Positions 51,017 to 63,970 of a DNA stretch of 64,000 bases are shown piece after piece; positions within the stretch are counted from its first letter, which is position 1; each line of letters begins with the position of its first letter. A program made the position numbers and the translations under genes. The notes under the pieces are model-generated. The model was given only the letters and a program-made list of their open reading frames with translations. It was not told the origin of the DNA and did not search any database. Source of the DNA: Trileptium ribeirensis (taxonomy: Eukaryota > Nematoda > Enoplea > Enoplida > Thoracostomopsidae); assembly GCA_030248225.1 (NCBI GenBank), contig JASANE010003857.1:1-64000 (forward strand), given 5' to 3'.

Positions 51017-51560
51017 TCGTGAGAACCTTAAATTTAATGTAGTCCCCTTAGGAAGCCCGTTAGAGGCAGAAGAATGCGTGCACGATAGGGAAATTTTGGG
51101 TCCCGATTGGGTTAGGGGAATCCTGCGCAGACCCGTTGGGGCAGATGGCCCCGGTTTTCAATAATATAGTTAGTATAGGACCCAATCGAGGTGTAGGGGT
51201 CCAAAAATCAGGGAGTTTTGGTTTGAGATGTAGTGATTTAGGGCCCAAAAATTTGGGAGTTTAAATGCGGGATCGGGGGTCCATAAGTACTTACGGGTTG
51301 GGAGTAAGTTGACCCGACCGCGTGGTTTTGAGTCCCTATAGGGTCCTGATGATAATTTAATGTCCCCCCTTTGCCTAAACTATAAAAATATCCCAAAATT
51401 TTCAAAGTTCTAAAACACCCCTAACAAGTTAAAACCGTTCCGGCGCAGATTTACTTTATGTCTTCCTATAAATTCAGAACGTCCCACAACTGTCTCATCA
51501 TACAAAAACTATTGGGTACTCATTAAACATACATAAAAATTAGTTGTCTCATGCGCCGGC

Positions 51561-51658
51561 GTGTCAGGATAGATCTTCCTAGGTCCCAAAACGTCAGAAA
51601 GCCCAAAACGCATTTTTGTCATGAGGGTTTTGTACAACACCCCGACCCATCCTGACAC
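51561..51658. repeat. 10-bp inverted repeat around a C/A-rich 78-bp interior
   Basis: GTGTCAGGAT at 51561-51570 and ATCCTGACAC at 51649-51658 are perfect complements. No clear target duplication. Confidence 0.6.
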
Positions 51659-51908
51659 TTGGCGTCTTATACAATACACGTTTTATCATGATACAACAAT
51701 TATGGATACGTAACATTTTTCGGATGCGCACCGGAACCGACCCTGGGGCACCTAGTTAACGAAATTTGTTAAGTCGATCGGTGATAAAAACGTGAGGCCT
51801 CCCCTTGTCCCCAGCCGATTCGACTGCGCATCCGGCCCAACTCCCAATACACATCAATTATACGATCACGCATCAATATTGTTTACCACATAATTGTAGT
51901 CCTGGGAT

Positions 51909-52091
51909 CGATCGGATACCCTAACCATGAGACTTTGATCCAGTTTTGGTGCGAAATCACCCCGCGCACCTCGGGCTGGTGGAGCGTGATTGTACATTTA
52001 TAGCACACAATACAATACTTTATTTTATTCAACACAATTATCGATGACATATCAATGAATTCGTGGATCACGCTCCACCGGTATCCGATCG
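51909..52091. repeat. foldback with two 12-bp perfect arms
   Basis: The left arm has CGATCGGATACC (51909-51920) and GTGGAGCGTGAT (51979-51990). The right arm has their complements back to back, ATCACGCTCCAC (52067-52078) and GGTATCCGATCG (52080-52091). The left arm carries 58 bp between its two parts while the right has one base, so an insertion or deletion has happened in one arm of a former palindrome. Confidence 0.85.
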
Positions 52092-52219
52092 CCCTTTATC
52101 CAAAAGATTTTGAGGCCCTTTATGGCCCGATTTTGAATGTTTAAGATTCCGCATAAAACTCGGGCTGTTACAATATATAATATACGATTTCCATTTTAAA
52201 TATATATTTTTCATATAGG

Positions 52220-52231
52220 CCTACCGGTAGG
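52220..52231. repeat. perfect 12-bp palindrome
   Basis: CCTACCGGTAGG, lying in the body of the tRNA-like element described next. Confidence 0.7.
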
Positions 52232-52285
52232 AGCTTGACGACGAACAAATCCTAAAAACTACCGGCTGAAAAGCTGGGTATAAGA

Positions 52286-52358
52286 GGTATACGAACCCAC
52301 AACCTCCTGGTTTTTGACCCGCAAGCAAGCTCTCTACAGACTGAGCTATCTCTGCCCC
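52286..52358 (-). repeat. tRNA-derived sequence, probable SINE head
   Basis: The minus strand starts GGGGCAGA, then has a D-arm and A-box-like ATAGCTCAGTCTGTAGAG and, at tRNA spacing, a B-box-like GGTTCGTATACC. The anticodon arm is enlarged and does not fold with a standard 7-base loop, and no acceptor partner follows. That points to a polymerase III SINE head rather than a working tRNA gene. Confidence 0.6.
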
Positions 52359-52702
52359 ACGTCGCAGCTGTTTAAAGCTTTTGTATTCGACAACTTATTT
52401 CATAACTGATTAGTTGGGTTAGTGCTGTAAGATGTTTAGCTCTAACGGCGTAGTAAAATGATGGTTGCTTTTTCCACTTTTCCACACTACTCTAAAAGGT
52501 AAAAGCAGCCACTGCCGGCCGACTGCTCGACGGTCAGCCGCAAGTCGCTCGCTGTAACGACTTTTTTGTTATTACGAGTTATCATTCTTAGATGTCTCGT
52601 CAGCATTGGTTCGAAATGATCTCTGAACATGAAGGAGTAAAGTTTTGCATTTACATACAATGCAATGGTTAAAGTAACGAATCCGACACCTAAACAGAGT
52701 AT

Positions 52703-52757
52703 AGCAAAACTGCAACATTTTTAGTGCCGAACCACAACCGACATGAGCTGTGTCATT
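52703..52757. repeat. short dispersed repeat, copy 1 (partner 60158-60213)
   Basis: CTGCAACATTTTTAGTGCCG followed by ACAACCGACATGAGCTGT appears here and at 60158-60213 with only a few mismatches. Confidence 0.75.
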
Positions 52758-55700
52758 AAACATTGAAGCATATTATAACAGCCCATGTTTTTATGTAACA
52801 GGACCGTTCCGCTCCGTTACTTGTGTCTTCCCAGGGTCCCAACAACACATTTCATAATGAACGCATAAAAGAGGTTTAATTGGGGCTTGGTTTTTCGGCA
52901 ATCGTAGCGTCCTTGTACGGAATGTGGTAAGATCATGAGACGGAGGCAAGCTGAAAGCTAATTGGTGCGTGATGCCATGCCCGTATTTATGACATGCTTT
53001 GTTTGCTAATTTTCGCTAATTCGCCTATTATTGTTTGGCTATTTAATACTCAATGCTTATTTTGGTTTATTAATACATGTTGGTTGTATACATGTGCCTA
53101 TTACGCTTTGCCATTGCATGCCTTACTTTTGTGGTATATAACTATTATTCGAGTCTCAGCTGGAACATTTCAAACGGATTAGCACGAAATAAGTTCGATT
53201 TCCGACCTAGTCCGTCTTGAGAAAAATTTTAGTCGCCCCAATGTGCTAGAAACGAGCTGAAGATTGGGTTTTCTGTCAACCATAGGAACCTTACGGCACC
53301 CGACCAGTCGCCCTGTTCCCCGCTAAAGGTTCATGAATGCGACCGTCCTGGAATAGGAGGCCATTAATTGTTCAAGCTAGACCATTGGCCGGATAGTAAA
53401 TATAGAATATACCTAGGCTAAATAACACATGTAGCCATGGTCGCGAGTAATACGTGTGGCCATGGTCACGAAAATAACAGAAAGCTAAAAGCTTAAAACT
53501 AATGGAAAACTGGGGGTACGGTAGTTTCGATCATTTGGAAATGACGGCTGTCGGGCTCGTTTGTCGTCCCGTAGCCGTCTAACGGCTTAGATCTCGGGAA
53601 AACGACACGAGCACTTTTCGATAGAGAATTTCACGGACTTTCTAACGGGGTCAACACGTCTCGAACCACTCGAGGATGTAACTCTCAATTCTGGGCACAA
53701 ATACATTAAAATTGAACAAACAGCCGTTACTTACGCTAAGTTTGGCTGTTGACAGTAGCGCGGGATAGATATATTTAATATATGTATGTATGTATATATA
53801 AACCTCAACCTCCTCGTGTTTCTGTTCTCGCCCTCTTGAACGAGCCCCTTCTTTTTCATACCCCCAGCGTCAACTTACAATGCTCGACACCCCATGTCTG
53901 GTTAGTAGTTTCAGCCATCCTTGTTAAATAATCACTTTTGTGATCATTCGTTCTCGCGATCAAGGCCACCCTCAATAGAACCGACTATCTTGCCAGACAG
54001 GCTATATCGGTGGATAACTAAAGAACGCCATCGGGTTTGGTTGCCCCCTTTGGTCTGCCAGAAGATAGCCGCTGAATCTTTCACTTTCACGTCACCAGCA
54101 TCTAAAATTGCTTGATTATCGCCATTGTAACCATTCCTCCTTCCTACTGTAGAGTCACCAACCGGAGTTCTATACGCTATTATATAGCTTACTCATCTAG
54201 GCATGTAACGAGCCTAACCAGGTTACTATCGGTTCAACTAATATGCTATTATACGAGTTGCCCCTCCGCTTTGTGACTATTTTGAAGTACATATTACATA
54301 AATTGATATAAATTTTCTTCTGTTTTGTACCGTTTTCGAAGTCGAACCCTCCCCTAATCCTAAACACGTACGTGCGACCCCTCATTTCACTCTTGTATAG
54401 AGTGCGACCCCTCCTTTCACTCCCGTCATTTATGGACAGAAGGAACTTTTTTGTCATGGTGAACACAACGGTACACGGCGGATCTTCGCTCGACTTCCCA
54501 TTTGCCCGCTATAACCGGCCAAAGTGCGCCCAGACAGGCTATGACTAATAGAAGGTTCAAATAACTTCAAATTTTATCTCTAACTCAAAATGGGGTAAGT
54601 CGCCCCTCAATGCATTGTCCTAGTTGAGACCTCTCCAAATACGCCCGGCCGGTCTCTGTCCACCTTCTCGTTGACCCAGCACAGCTTACAAAATCGCCCC
54701 AACCGTCGTCGAAACTATCTATCTTTGATATTTTTAACACTTTACTAAATCTTGCCCGAGGGACTGGGACGTCACCCCTCATTCGGATTGCCCTTCGGCA
54801 GCGAGTCCAACGATGTCGAGCGGGCGTCATTCTGCCCTGCCGTTAGTGCAGGGGAACCCGCCAAAGTCCTACATATTAATACATGTGAATACACACGATC
54901 GGGTCAGGCCTCAATATCGCGGTTACTCCCCTTGTGTTTGGGATCGTTCGAACCCGTTCTGCGTCCGGGAAAAGAATTTACGCTCGGCCCACCGAATTTC
55001 CGTCGGGAACCCTTTGCCCTACTCCCTTCCCATGCCCCTTTCCTTTGTTTTTCTTTTTCTGTGTTTCTCGTTTTCCCTCTTTAAACGACTTGTTGGTCGT
55101 TGTCTGTGTTTCCTTTTGTCGCTTGTCGCGTTTGTCTGCGACCATTTGGCAGCTTGCTCACTCTCTCTTTGTGCGACTTCATTTCTTTTCAATCCCGCGC
55201 TCCTATGCTCTTTTGTTTGATTCAACTTTTAACTTGCCCGACTTAAAAAAATTTGAATTAACCCAAATAGTTAAAACCAGTTAGTGGTAATATTAATAAT
55301 TATATAAAGATGTATACAATATATATATTTTTATATAATGTGTAGAGCAGACAGAGATAGAAATAGAATTTATACATAGGACTTTGTGCCGAATACATAC
55401 AAACAGTCGCTTGATTTTATGAGTTTTACGGATGACTGTTATAGATATGTACCGGCTTGCGAAGGGGGTAGGTTCGGGCCCCTAGCGCTCCCAGGGATCC
55501 CAGACAAGGGTACTATCATAGTCAGTGATTCCCAAGAGGGTGCATTGTCCCCAGCCTTGGGTAGGCCCCGTTCTTGTCCACCGTCTTCTTGGCGACGCTC
55601 ATAACTTCGATAAGTTGATTCAGGTAAAATATATACAAGCTGCCAGATAGACATATCAACGAGCAATAGTTGCACGTAGGGACGTAGTAACCGTAGGGTA

Positions 55701-58689
55701 CAACCAAGCTTTCATAGTTTTGATATTTAAAATAGGAAAATTTATTGTTATAATGACCAAAACAATAGATAATGCAAATGGCCCATGAAGAAATGACAAT
55801 AGATTCATGAAAATGTCGGCTTTTAGCGTCTGAAGCGAATTCAGTCTGAGTAAATGTTTGACTGAGTGTACTTATATCAATGTGGAAGAATGACTATCGT
55901 CTGCGAGCTGACGTTTATAAATGGATGAGATTAAGGTGTCTGAAGGCAGATGTCTTCTATTTTCGATGAAAGAAAATAATCGGGCTTGCTTGAAATAGAG
56001 TAAACTTCTGGAGAATCTTTCTAATTTCGGTTTGGGTGAATGACATCTATCTCTATCATCTATCTAAAAATTTCTTTACATTTCCAGATTATTTCTTGAA
56101 TTGGATATGGTATCCTTCGACCCAGACAGAATTCAGTGATGAAACAATGGTTTGAATTCGAGTAACATTTCAGCTATGTCACCCGATCTGCAGGTACGGA
56201 TCGTCTTTGCCTAAATGCCGCTACCAGTTTACGGTAGCTAAAGGCGTAAGAAAACGTTCAAATTTTCCTATTTGCTTCCTCATTTGAATCACAAACTCCC
56301 CTCTAGCCGAAGTGTTTCTGGCTCTCCGTGGTCTTAGATAAATTACAAAACAACCATGTTCGGATATCACAGATCCTCAGTTTACATGACGTTCTGGATT
56401 GAGTTAAGCTTGGAGAAATTTTTTCCTGAGAAGACCACGGTTAAAGTTTCTATAATAATTGGATGATTGGTGGCATTTCTTTTGGGCTCTTCGTTGTTGG
56501 CTTGTTTTCAAAGTTTGTGCTCAAGGGAAAGTTCGGCGCCCATGCTGCGTTTGGGGTCGAGTGAATGCATAACTAGTGTACAAGGACATGGGCCGTTGTT
56601 GGCCTCTGGGTAATGAAGTCAAATTTACCTATGTATGGCATTTATTTATCTAGAGCTCAGTAAATTTGGGAATTAGGCCCGGCGCATTAGCCGAAGGTCA
56701 ACCACCGGCCAGACTTGCTAATGGAAGCAAAATTCTAGGACAGGAACAGCTTAAGCTTCAGGGACCTTGCGTCGCTTCGATTCAGTTGTTTGTATTTTGA
56801 CAGCTTTCTTGTGTTCTAACATTTCTTCATTTCGTATTATCTGGTATACATACAGGATTTTATACACAGTATAAGCACATGTTTACTTTGATGAACCATA
56901 CTAGCTTGTTTTGGTGCGATCGCGGACCAATTCAGAAGCTTGTTTCGGGCCTCACGCTCCAATAGGAGGTTTTAACGAAGCAAAGCGCTGGCCGATCGAT
57001 AAACCGTTAACGTCCCAGTCCCAGAGCACAACTCGTCGGTTTGTGCAGTATTTTTTAGAGCTTTGATGTCATGCAGTGATCTGTTAAATGTTAGAGAACG
57101 CGCAACTAAAGGAACAAAGCGCACGTGATGCATCCGGGACGTTCGCGTTCCAGGTCTTCCCATGGTCCGCTTGCAATATCAAGTAATTTTTTAACTTTTT
57201 AGCCCCTTCGCTAGAACAATCAATGGCAACGACCGCTTCTTAGTGGTCCAGATTTTTAGTGCATCTTAGGTCCTGAGCCATTCTCGGAATTTAGACCAAG
57301 AGAATACTTGGAGCGCGACTTTAAATGAATTGAGGATATTAGCCGGGTGAAATTGTATACTGTCTAGAACGAGCAAATTTGGAGCGTGGTGCTATCGGAT
57401 TGAAAGAGCCAGCGTTTGTTCTAGCTTTTGTCGACTGTGTATATAAAATTTTGGGACTAGCAAGCGACTTACATCTGATTTTGACGACCGTACTGCCCAC
57501 ACATAGCAGCAAATGAACATTATGTTTCGTAGTAGAACTAAGGTCGAACTATGAACGCACTGGGTGCGAGACCATTTTGGCTAGGGCACCATTGGCAGAT
57601 CGTTATAGGCTAGGGCCGCGCTCTAGCGTGATAAAAATTATTAGCAGAGTGCTCCATCGCCGACCAGCAAAAGTATTAGCTTGTCGCCTTTCAGCGTTCT
57701 TTATTCAGATACAGTCGTATTAAATTTACCGCAGCTCTCATCATCGTTGACTCATGGACCGAAAACTAGCGATAAAGTTGCCGGTGTTTTTCGGAAAGAA
57801 ATACAAGAATTTACGCCGAGTTCGGGCGCATCTCGTGTCCGGTACGTGAATGCCGAACGCGCCCCCTGAGCATAAGATAAGGCCCAGCTATAGGACAATC
57901 ACGATAACCCGTCAAAACTTGTAGGATGCTAAAATTGGTCGGCCAGGAGATCGCCAAAAATGGCATGAGCTTGCCCCCACCCAAATAGGCAGTCAAATTT
58001 TTAAGTGGGCGCGACCACTCAAAGTGTTCGAAAACGCGCCACCAGCGACTATAACATGGTCCAGGTTGTAGTCTACCACCAAAATAAATTTCATCGCCGT
58101 ACGGCAATAATTAGCGAATTTTTATGGGGAGGGGGCCCGGCCAACTCAAACTCATACCAGAACCATATTGTAGTAGGTACACGTTTATGCCTTAATATAG
58201 TCGCACACAAGACAATGTCAGAGTCAGTTTTGGAACTAGACTTGGATTTGGAATAAAGTTCTTGGTCGTCATGGTATTAGGCGCTTGCTGGCATCGCCCG
58301 CGCGATCGGAACATGCAAGTAAAGAGACTGACGCTCACAGGATGGATCTACCGACTAAAGACAACAGATACTATAAACCAGACTCCAAGATGGGTGTATA
58401 TACTGTGTGAAAAATGATAAATATTTAGAGACCGTATCACGTCAGACATCACCTGTCGTCATGTTCATATGGAACGTATTTATTACCTGGAGCGACCCAC
58501 CCGACCAAAGTATTGATTTATTTGGACTCCACATACCGTAATACTTATAGTTCATGCATGATCGTTCAGCGGCACGAGTAACCGCTAGTGAGAATTAACA
58601 TATGACTCGCTCTTATAGAGAAACCACCTGAAAGTTGCTTTAGGGATAATATGCGAGGTTTATAGTAGCCGGAAGAGTTCCTCTGATAA
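52758..58689. other. long noncoding tract
   Basis: Many short frames but no recognisable domain. 54980-55220 is pyrimidine-rich. A perfect GCTACC-7-GGTAGC hairpin lies at 56219-56237. A weak Tc1-like string at 57163-56972 (minus) was considered and not accepted. Confidence 0.4.
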
Positions 58690-58815
58690 CCAGGCGTTTA
58701 CAACCATGTCGTAATAGGCACCATGCGTACTCTATTACTCATAACCATGTATTGATCAGTACCGTGTATAATGCGATGCTCATAATCATGCCTTGATTTG
58801 TACCATATTCGGAGG
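58690..58815. repeat. tandem repeat of about 42 bp, three diverged copies
   Basis: The unit is CATAACCATG, a variable TTGAT, then GTACC-x-TG. Copies begin near 58700, 58741 and 58783. Confidence 0.65.
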
Positions 58816-60157
58816 ATAATATCCTATATACATAATGCTTTAATACTCATTGTCTCAACTAACCTGCGCCCTATAAAGGCTCCTGAGTGTATCCTTGGTT
58901 CCCGTTTTTTGATGCTCGCTTGTGCCCCCTGACTTCCCAGCCATTACAATATCTACAAGTCGGGAGGACTTCCCCTTGGTCTTTGGATAGTGGGTTACAA
59001 AGAGCGAATTGCGAAGCATATCGGAGCGTATTTCTGACCTCATAGCTGAGCCCAGATGTCGCTGAAATTGGAGATGGCAGAGATAATGACGTCCGATACC
59101 CGACTAGTTGGGCTCGTATTCGCTCGCGCTCCTCTCTTCGGGTCCATTCGTGGCTAAATTGCGCCTAATGGGCAGCCGTGCCGACTTTGTAACCCGTTGT
59201 TATGTTCACTACATTATTGCTAGTGTTTTACCTTATCCATGTCAACGTCTCTCTCCGTCATACAAATTGCTGAAATAAAATTTTGAAAAACTATCCGCTG
59301 TGTCCCGTGTTGTTCGATTACGAAGCGCCATATGTTCGTCCGTTTGGACTAGTCGGCCCTGTGCGCCGCGGCTTGCGGGTGAGAATATCCCAAGCCTTGG
59401 CACGCATGGTTTACTACGAAAATAAATGTGTTAAGGCGATAACTGCACTGCGAGAAGGTCCAGGAAAAACAGTACGAAACCAGTTCGCGAAACAATCACG
59501 CTCGCATAAGAAACTAGGTTCACTCGACAAACCGCATAATATAAACAAATAAAGTTCACTCGGTGAACCTCATAATGTAAAATGTAAAACGAATAATTAC
59601 TGCCACAATAAGCCATTGCCCGGAGCGTCCGACGTTACACTTCCAGGGACCGTCGGAACCCTGTGCGGCCACAGTGGCTGCGTCCAACTTCGTAGGCTAG
59701 CAATCATGATTCGTTGAGTCCGAACCAAACTTCCTCTAGTTTAGGCGCACCTTTAAAGTTATTTTTACTATGTTGAATTAAACAACTTCCCGATTAGCTT
59801 CGAATATGGAATATCGATCTGACATTATGACCTGCGAGCAGGTTTCGATGTCGACCTCCATGGGGGACCTCAGAAATCACACCAAAATACTAGACACGTG
59901 CGCAACCAATCGGGCGGTGTCCGAACACACCTCGTGATACGCGCCTGCGACTTGGTAAGCTCCATTGCTTCTTGGGTCTGACCAAGAAAAATGTCAAAAT
60001 TGCAAAATTTATGGTCCACCCTTGAGGTTTTGATTGCCGGGGTCGTATGGGCATGGCCTTAGGAAGTTGCGGCATGCAGCTGCGTACCGTTATTACATTT
60101 AAAGCATGATCCACAAAGATGGAAAATCAATTCCAAAATCACTTGTTTGTCAACTAC
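58816..60157. other. noncoding tract
   Basis: No gene recognised. The frame at 59283-59552 shows no family resemblance. Confidence 0.4.
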
Positions 60158-60213
60158 AGCAAGACTGCAACATTTTTAGTGCCGAAAGACAACCGACATG
60201 AGCTGTACCATTA
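60158..60213. repeat. short dispersed repeat, copy 2 (partner 52703-52757)
   Basis: See 52703-52757. Here it is flanked by two copies of AGATGGAAAAT and TTCC-x-AAATCAC-TTGTTTGTCA (60116 and 60217), a further local direct duplication. Confidence 0.75.
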
Positions 60214-60470
60214 TTAGATGGAAAATTAGTGGTGTTGAATTAATTCCGAAATCACATGTTTGTCACTAATGAGCCCAAGGATCGGTGTAGCGTGACAGGT
60301 ACATATTGTTGTGTGGTAATGCATGTTTTAAAATAAAACCTCCATTGTTATTGTAATGCAAGCCTTATTTTTTATAATCGTGTATAATACTATACATATT
60401 ATATATTTTTATTTCATAATCAGATTAGCGATGAACGGCACTGATGCTGTTCACACATATGGGGTTATGG

Positions 60471-60526
60471 GCGCATGTATGATTCTAGGTTCGCCAAGGC
60501 GGCAATAGAATCCGACCTCCCCAGTA
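60471..60526. repeat. short dispersed repeat, copy 2 (partner 48368-48418)
   Basis: Matches 48368-48418, and 80 bp later the segment 60606-60657 matches 45721-45775. Two repeats that lie 2.6 kb apart elsewhere are thus close together here. Confidence 0.6.
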
Positions 60527-61222
60527 CGATCACCATGTGATATAACATTTTTCATTCGGTCCTAGTAATAGGTGTTTTATTTTTAATTTCTGAAAGGCTT
60601 GTGTGTTTGTATCGGGTTTCGGCACTAATTGGGAATAGTGTTTCATCACCGAAGATTTGAGGGTTCGTATTTGTGGCGAAATGCCGGTAATGCGATGTTA
60701 AGGTGGTACGTGGTTTATATGATGTTTCAAGACGGTGCGTCATTAGCCCAAGTTCAAGCAACTTCGTAGTACTACTTCTGTCACTTCTATATCCTGTAAA
60801 GATTACAGCGATTCGCGCAAGATCGCACCAATTCCCTAATTGTCTACCGCACTCGCGTTCCGAAATGAACCATCAAAAACGTAGGTTAATGATTTTGTTT
60901 ATAAAAACAAGGTTAATCAATACTCATATTATTTGGCACGAATACTATACGATGACGCTCGATGATGTATCTGTTTACTCGATATGAGCATAAGGTGTTG
61001 CTCCGGTGACTGCTTGACATCGATCATATATATCGCGCTTATAACTTATTGTTATTTATTTTGCTCGGGTACCTTTTGTTATGCGGGATTAAGTGTCCTC
61101 ACAAGAGTACAAGCACTATTTGCTAGGATCTATAGAGCAACAGGTTTAGATCTCACTTTATTATGTGCTCGAATGTTAAAAGTTCAAGGTGATCAGAGCA
61201 AGTAGTCATTTCGGTTGCAACG

Positions 61223-61412
61223 GTACAGAGGCTGGTGAGCTCGAGTACTGTATGTATGCAGACAGTATGGTGCCGAGTTTCCGTAATACCATCAAGCATA
61301 GTTTAAAGAGCTTTTGCGTAGGCTACCGAGATGCAGATTGGTTAGCAAGTACCGACTGCTGTCTCTCCCCGGTAATTCTCAAGAGGCGTTATTATACCTT
61401 TATTATCTCGGA
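61223..61412. repeat. direct repeat of about 190 bp, copy 1
   Basis: Shares GTACAGAGGCTGGT, TTTAAAGAGC, GCGTAGGCTAC, GCTGTCTC or GCTATCTC, and CCCCGGT with 61847-62031 in order. Reading frames are not conserved between copies, so a noncoding repeat is more likely than a duplicated exon. Confidence 0.75.
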
Positions 61413-61846
61413 GATGATTATCAATGCTATGAGGAAAAGGGTACGATTTACAAGATTTGGGAGTTATAAAAATTGATTAAAACTTATTTGAACTTTAACG
61501 GCATCCGTGTTTCTGTGGTTTAAGTCAGAAGAGAGAGGGAGTGTAGCGCATTGATGTCCGTGGTGCGATAATAAAATTTCGGAACATAAGCTAAATTTTA
61601 ACACGATTTGGATGGTTTGTTGGGTACTGGCGCAAGCTCTCAGACCCTCAAGAATCACTGATAGACTGAGGTTCGACGTCCCAGGAAGAATTGCGGGGTC
61701 CCGTCATTCAGGGTGACCTATTATAGGAAGGTAGCAGGGTCCTCAGAAGAACGGAGCCTCAGGTGATGACGTAACAGCTCACCCTTTCCTATGAAAGCTC
61801 AAAAATGCTGTGACGTGCTTCCTCAAAATGCATGAGGATTAAAACA

Positions 61847-62031
61847 GTACAGAGGCTGGTCAACTCGACTACTGAATGTAGACAGTACGGTGTCGAGTTT
61901 AATACAACCAAGCATGTTTTAAAGAGCCCTTTCGCGTAGGCTACGGAGGTGTAGATTGGTTGGCTATAAGTACCGAGTGCTATCTCACCCCGGTTATCCG
62001 CAAGGGGCGTAAATATACTTTTATTATCCGC
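61847..62031. repeat. direct repeat of about 190 bp, copy 2
   Basis: Second copy of 61223-61412, 624 bp further on, with small insertions and deletions. Confidence 0.75.
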
Positions 62032-63664
62032 GTTAGGCGTTAGAGCAGGCGTTATTCACAGCTCTTCCTCACTGAATGTCGGTAAATTGCACTATCCCTC
62101 CGATAAAACGTTGTTGATTTATAAAGCAGAACTTTGTGACAATGCATTCTCCTCAAACGTTGATCAGACCACGCATCAGTTGAGAATCTGAACACAAATA
62201 GCGAAATTCTAAGACGTTATGCAGTAAATTCTAGGGACCAGCTAGCTTTCAATGTATTCATAAAAATTAAGGAATAGCTGGGAGATAAGGTTGTTCATTT
62301 TACGAGCACGTATTATAAGGATTTACATCTATGTGTTTCGATGCAAAGAAATCGGAAGGGAAACCTGTCGACAGCCGAGACGGTGCATGAATGCAAATGC
62401 TACAGTGAATTTAAACGTAGCTGGCAAACGATTCCATCTCGGCACAGGCTCTCCGCTTCCACCTTAAACCATGCGGCGCGTAAAGGATCACATATTTTTC
62501 AAACTAATCCTGTTAATTTCCGTGTGCACAGTAGTAGGTCGTTTTGTGTCTAGTTGGTATCGAATTGATAAGCTATGCCAACAAAATGACCCGAAGCAAT
62601 CCGCTTGACTTACGAAGGTATCTGTCGACTACCTCTGCCAATCTCGGTAAACTCCAAGCTCTTCAATTTTACTCATTCATAAGGTAAACGTTCCGCTTCG
62701 GCGATATAATCCTCGGCTCTCGACTCGGTCTAGCGCTGGGCAAGTTATAACAGGAAACGTAAAATTTCGGAGAAAGTTTAAAGGTATATCGGCGAACCAC
62801 GAGCAGTGGCTTTGAAAGAATTTAGTATTTATTAATTAATCCCTAGGGACGTTATCGGAGTGACGATAACCGTGATCGGATGAGCGAAAAAAATGCTGTC
62901 AATGTAATCTTAAGTCGATAGAAAACATAATATTGCAGAATAAATTGTTTGCAATGGTGCATGTTTTCGATCGGTGCTTTATGAAGTGAGTATGTATTCA
63001 AAAATTTTTTTTCTACTCGAGCATGCATATTATCTGTTGGCTCGGGCGTATCATCTGAGGCAGCCCTGTTTGTGAATAATGCTGACCAGCGTTGTACGAG
63101 CATGTTAAATATGTCCGCAGGCTGCGCGAGTGAGACCAAAACGGCTGACCGACAACATGTGGGCTTGTTCCGACGATGACAGACCTAGCGAAATTCCTAG
63201 GTCATAAGAGTTGAATTTGGCAGTCAAACGAAAAGCTTTAGTCAGCTCTTAAACAGTTTCTTTTCTAAAACTAACATAATTATAACAGCTGATGTTTACA
63301 ATCGATCGCTAATGTTTACTATTGACACAGTGTTACAGTTGTTAGGCAACTACAGGAATACCGGAGCTATATCTTTGTTTTTGCCCTTGAAAGCTCTAAA
63401 AGCAACTAATTGTTTTGTTCGTTTGTATATACATTACATTATGTTCTCTTTGAAACGCGATCATTTATAATTAGAAGCCTTAGATCCTAGCCAAACCTGG
63501 CTTTCTATCCAAAGTTCAATGTTGAGCCTGGCTGAGCCATAGCCTAAGATCTCTCTGTGCGAGCTGAACCAAGCCGAGTTGGACATGGTTCAAGAATTTG
63601 TCGATCCAAGCCAGAGCTTAAAAATTGGACTGTTTCTCACCTCTACTGATATATGTACGGTTTA
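62032..63664. other. noncoding tract
   Basis: No gene recognised. 63480-63620 has several AGCC-x-GGCT-like words in both orientations. Confidence 0.4.
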
Positions 63665-63970
63665 TTAAGAAACTTCGCAAAGCGAAAGTACAACAACACA
63701 TTAATTATACTATATCTTTCGAAACTTGTGATTTTCTTATTTTATTATATAAAAGCTTGTTTTCCGAACGCTATACTTATCAACTTATTGTGTTAACCCT
63801 TAAACGCCCGAGCTTGTTTGTATATCATGCAATGTTGGACAAACTCAGGCCGGCACCGTAAATTGAATCCTGTTCAAATTGGCAGAACGGCGTGCACAAA
63901 TCAATGAGCTATCTGGTAGCCCTTGCTCGGTTCTTTAAGAAACTTCGCAAAGTGAGCGAACAACAACGCA
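63665..63970. repeat. 36-bp direct repeat pair
   Basis: TTAAGAAACTTCGCAAAG followed by CAACAAC occurs at 63665-63700 and 63935-63970, 270 bp apart, at the right edge of the window. Confidence 0.7.

Noticed and set aside
54752..55284. Three overlapping plus frames of 110-135 codons
   Set aside because: They arise from pyrimidine-rich DNA with few stops; three mutually overlapping frames and no recognisable domain.
56972..57163. Possible Tc1/mariner helix-turn-helix (GRPGTRTSR on the minus strand)
   Set aside because: Only a GRP-box and a TVYR string resemble the family; no DDE region follows, so it is too weak to call.
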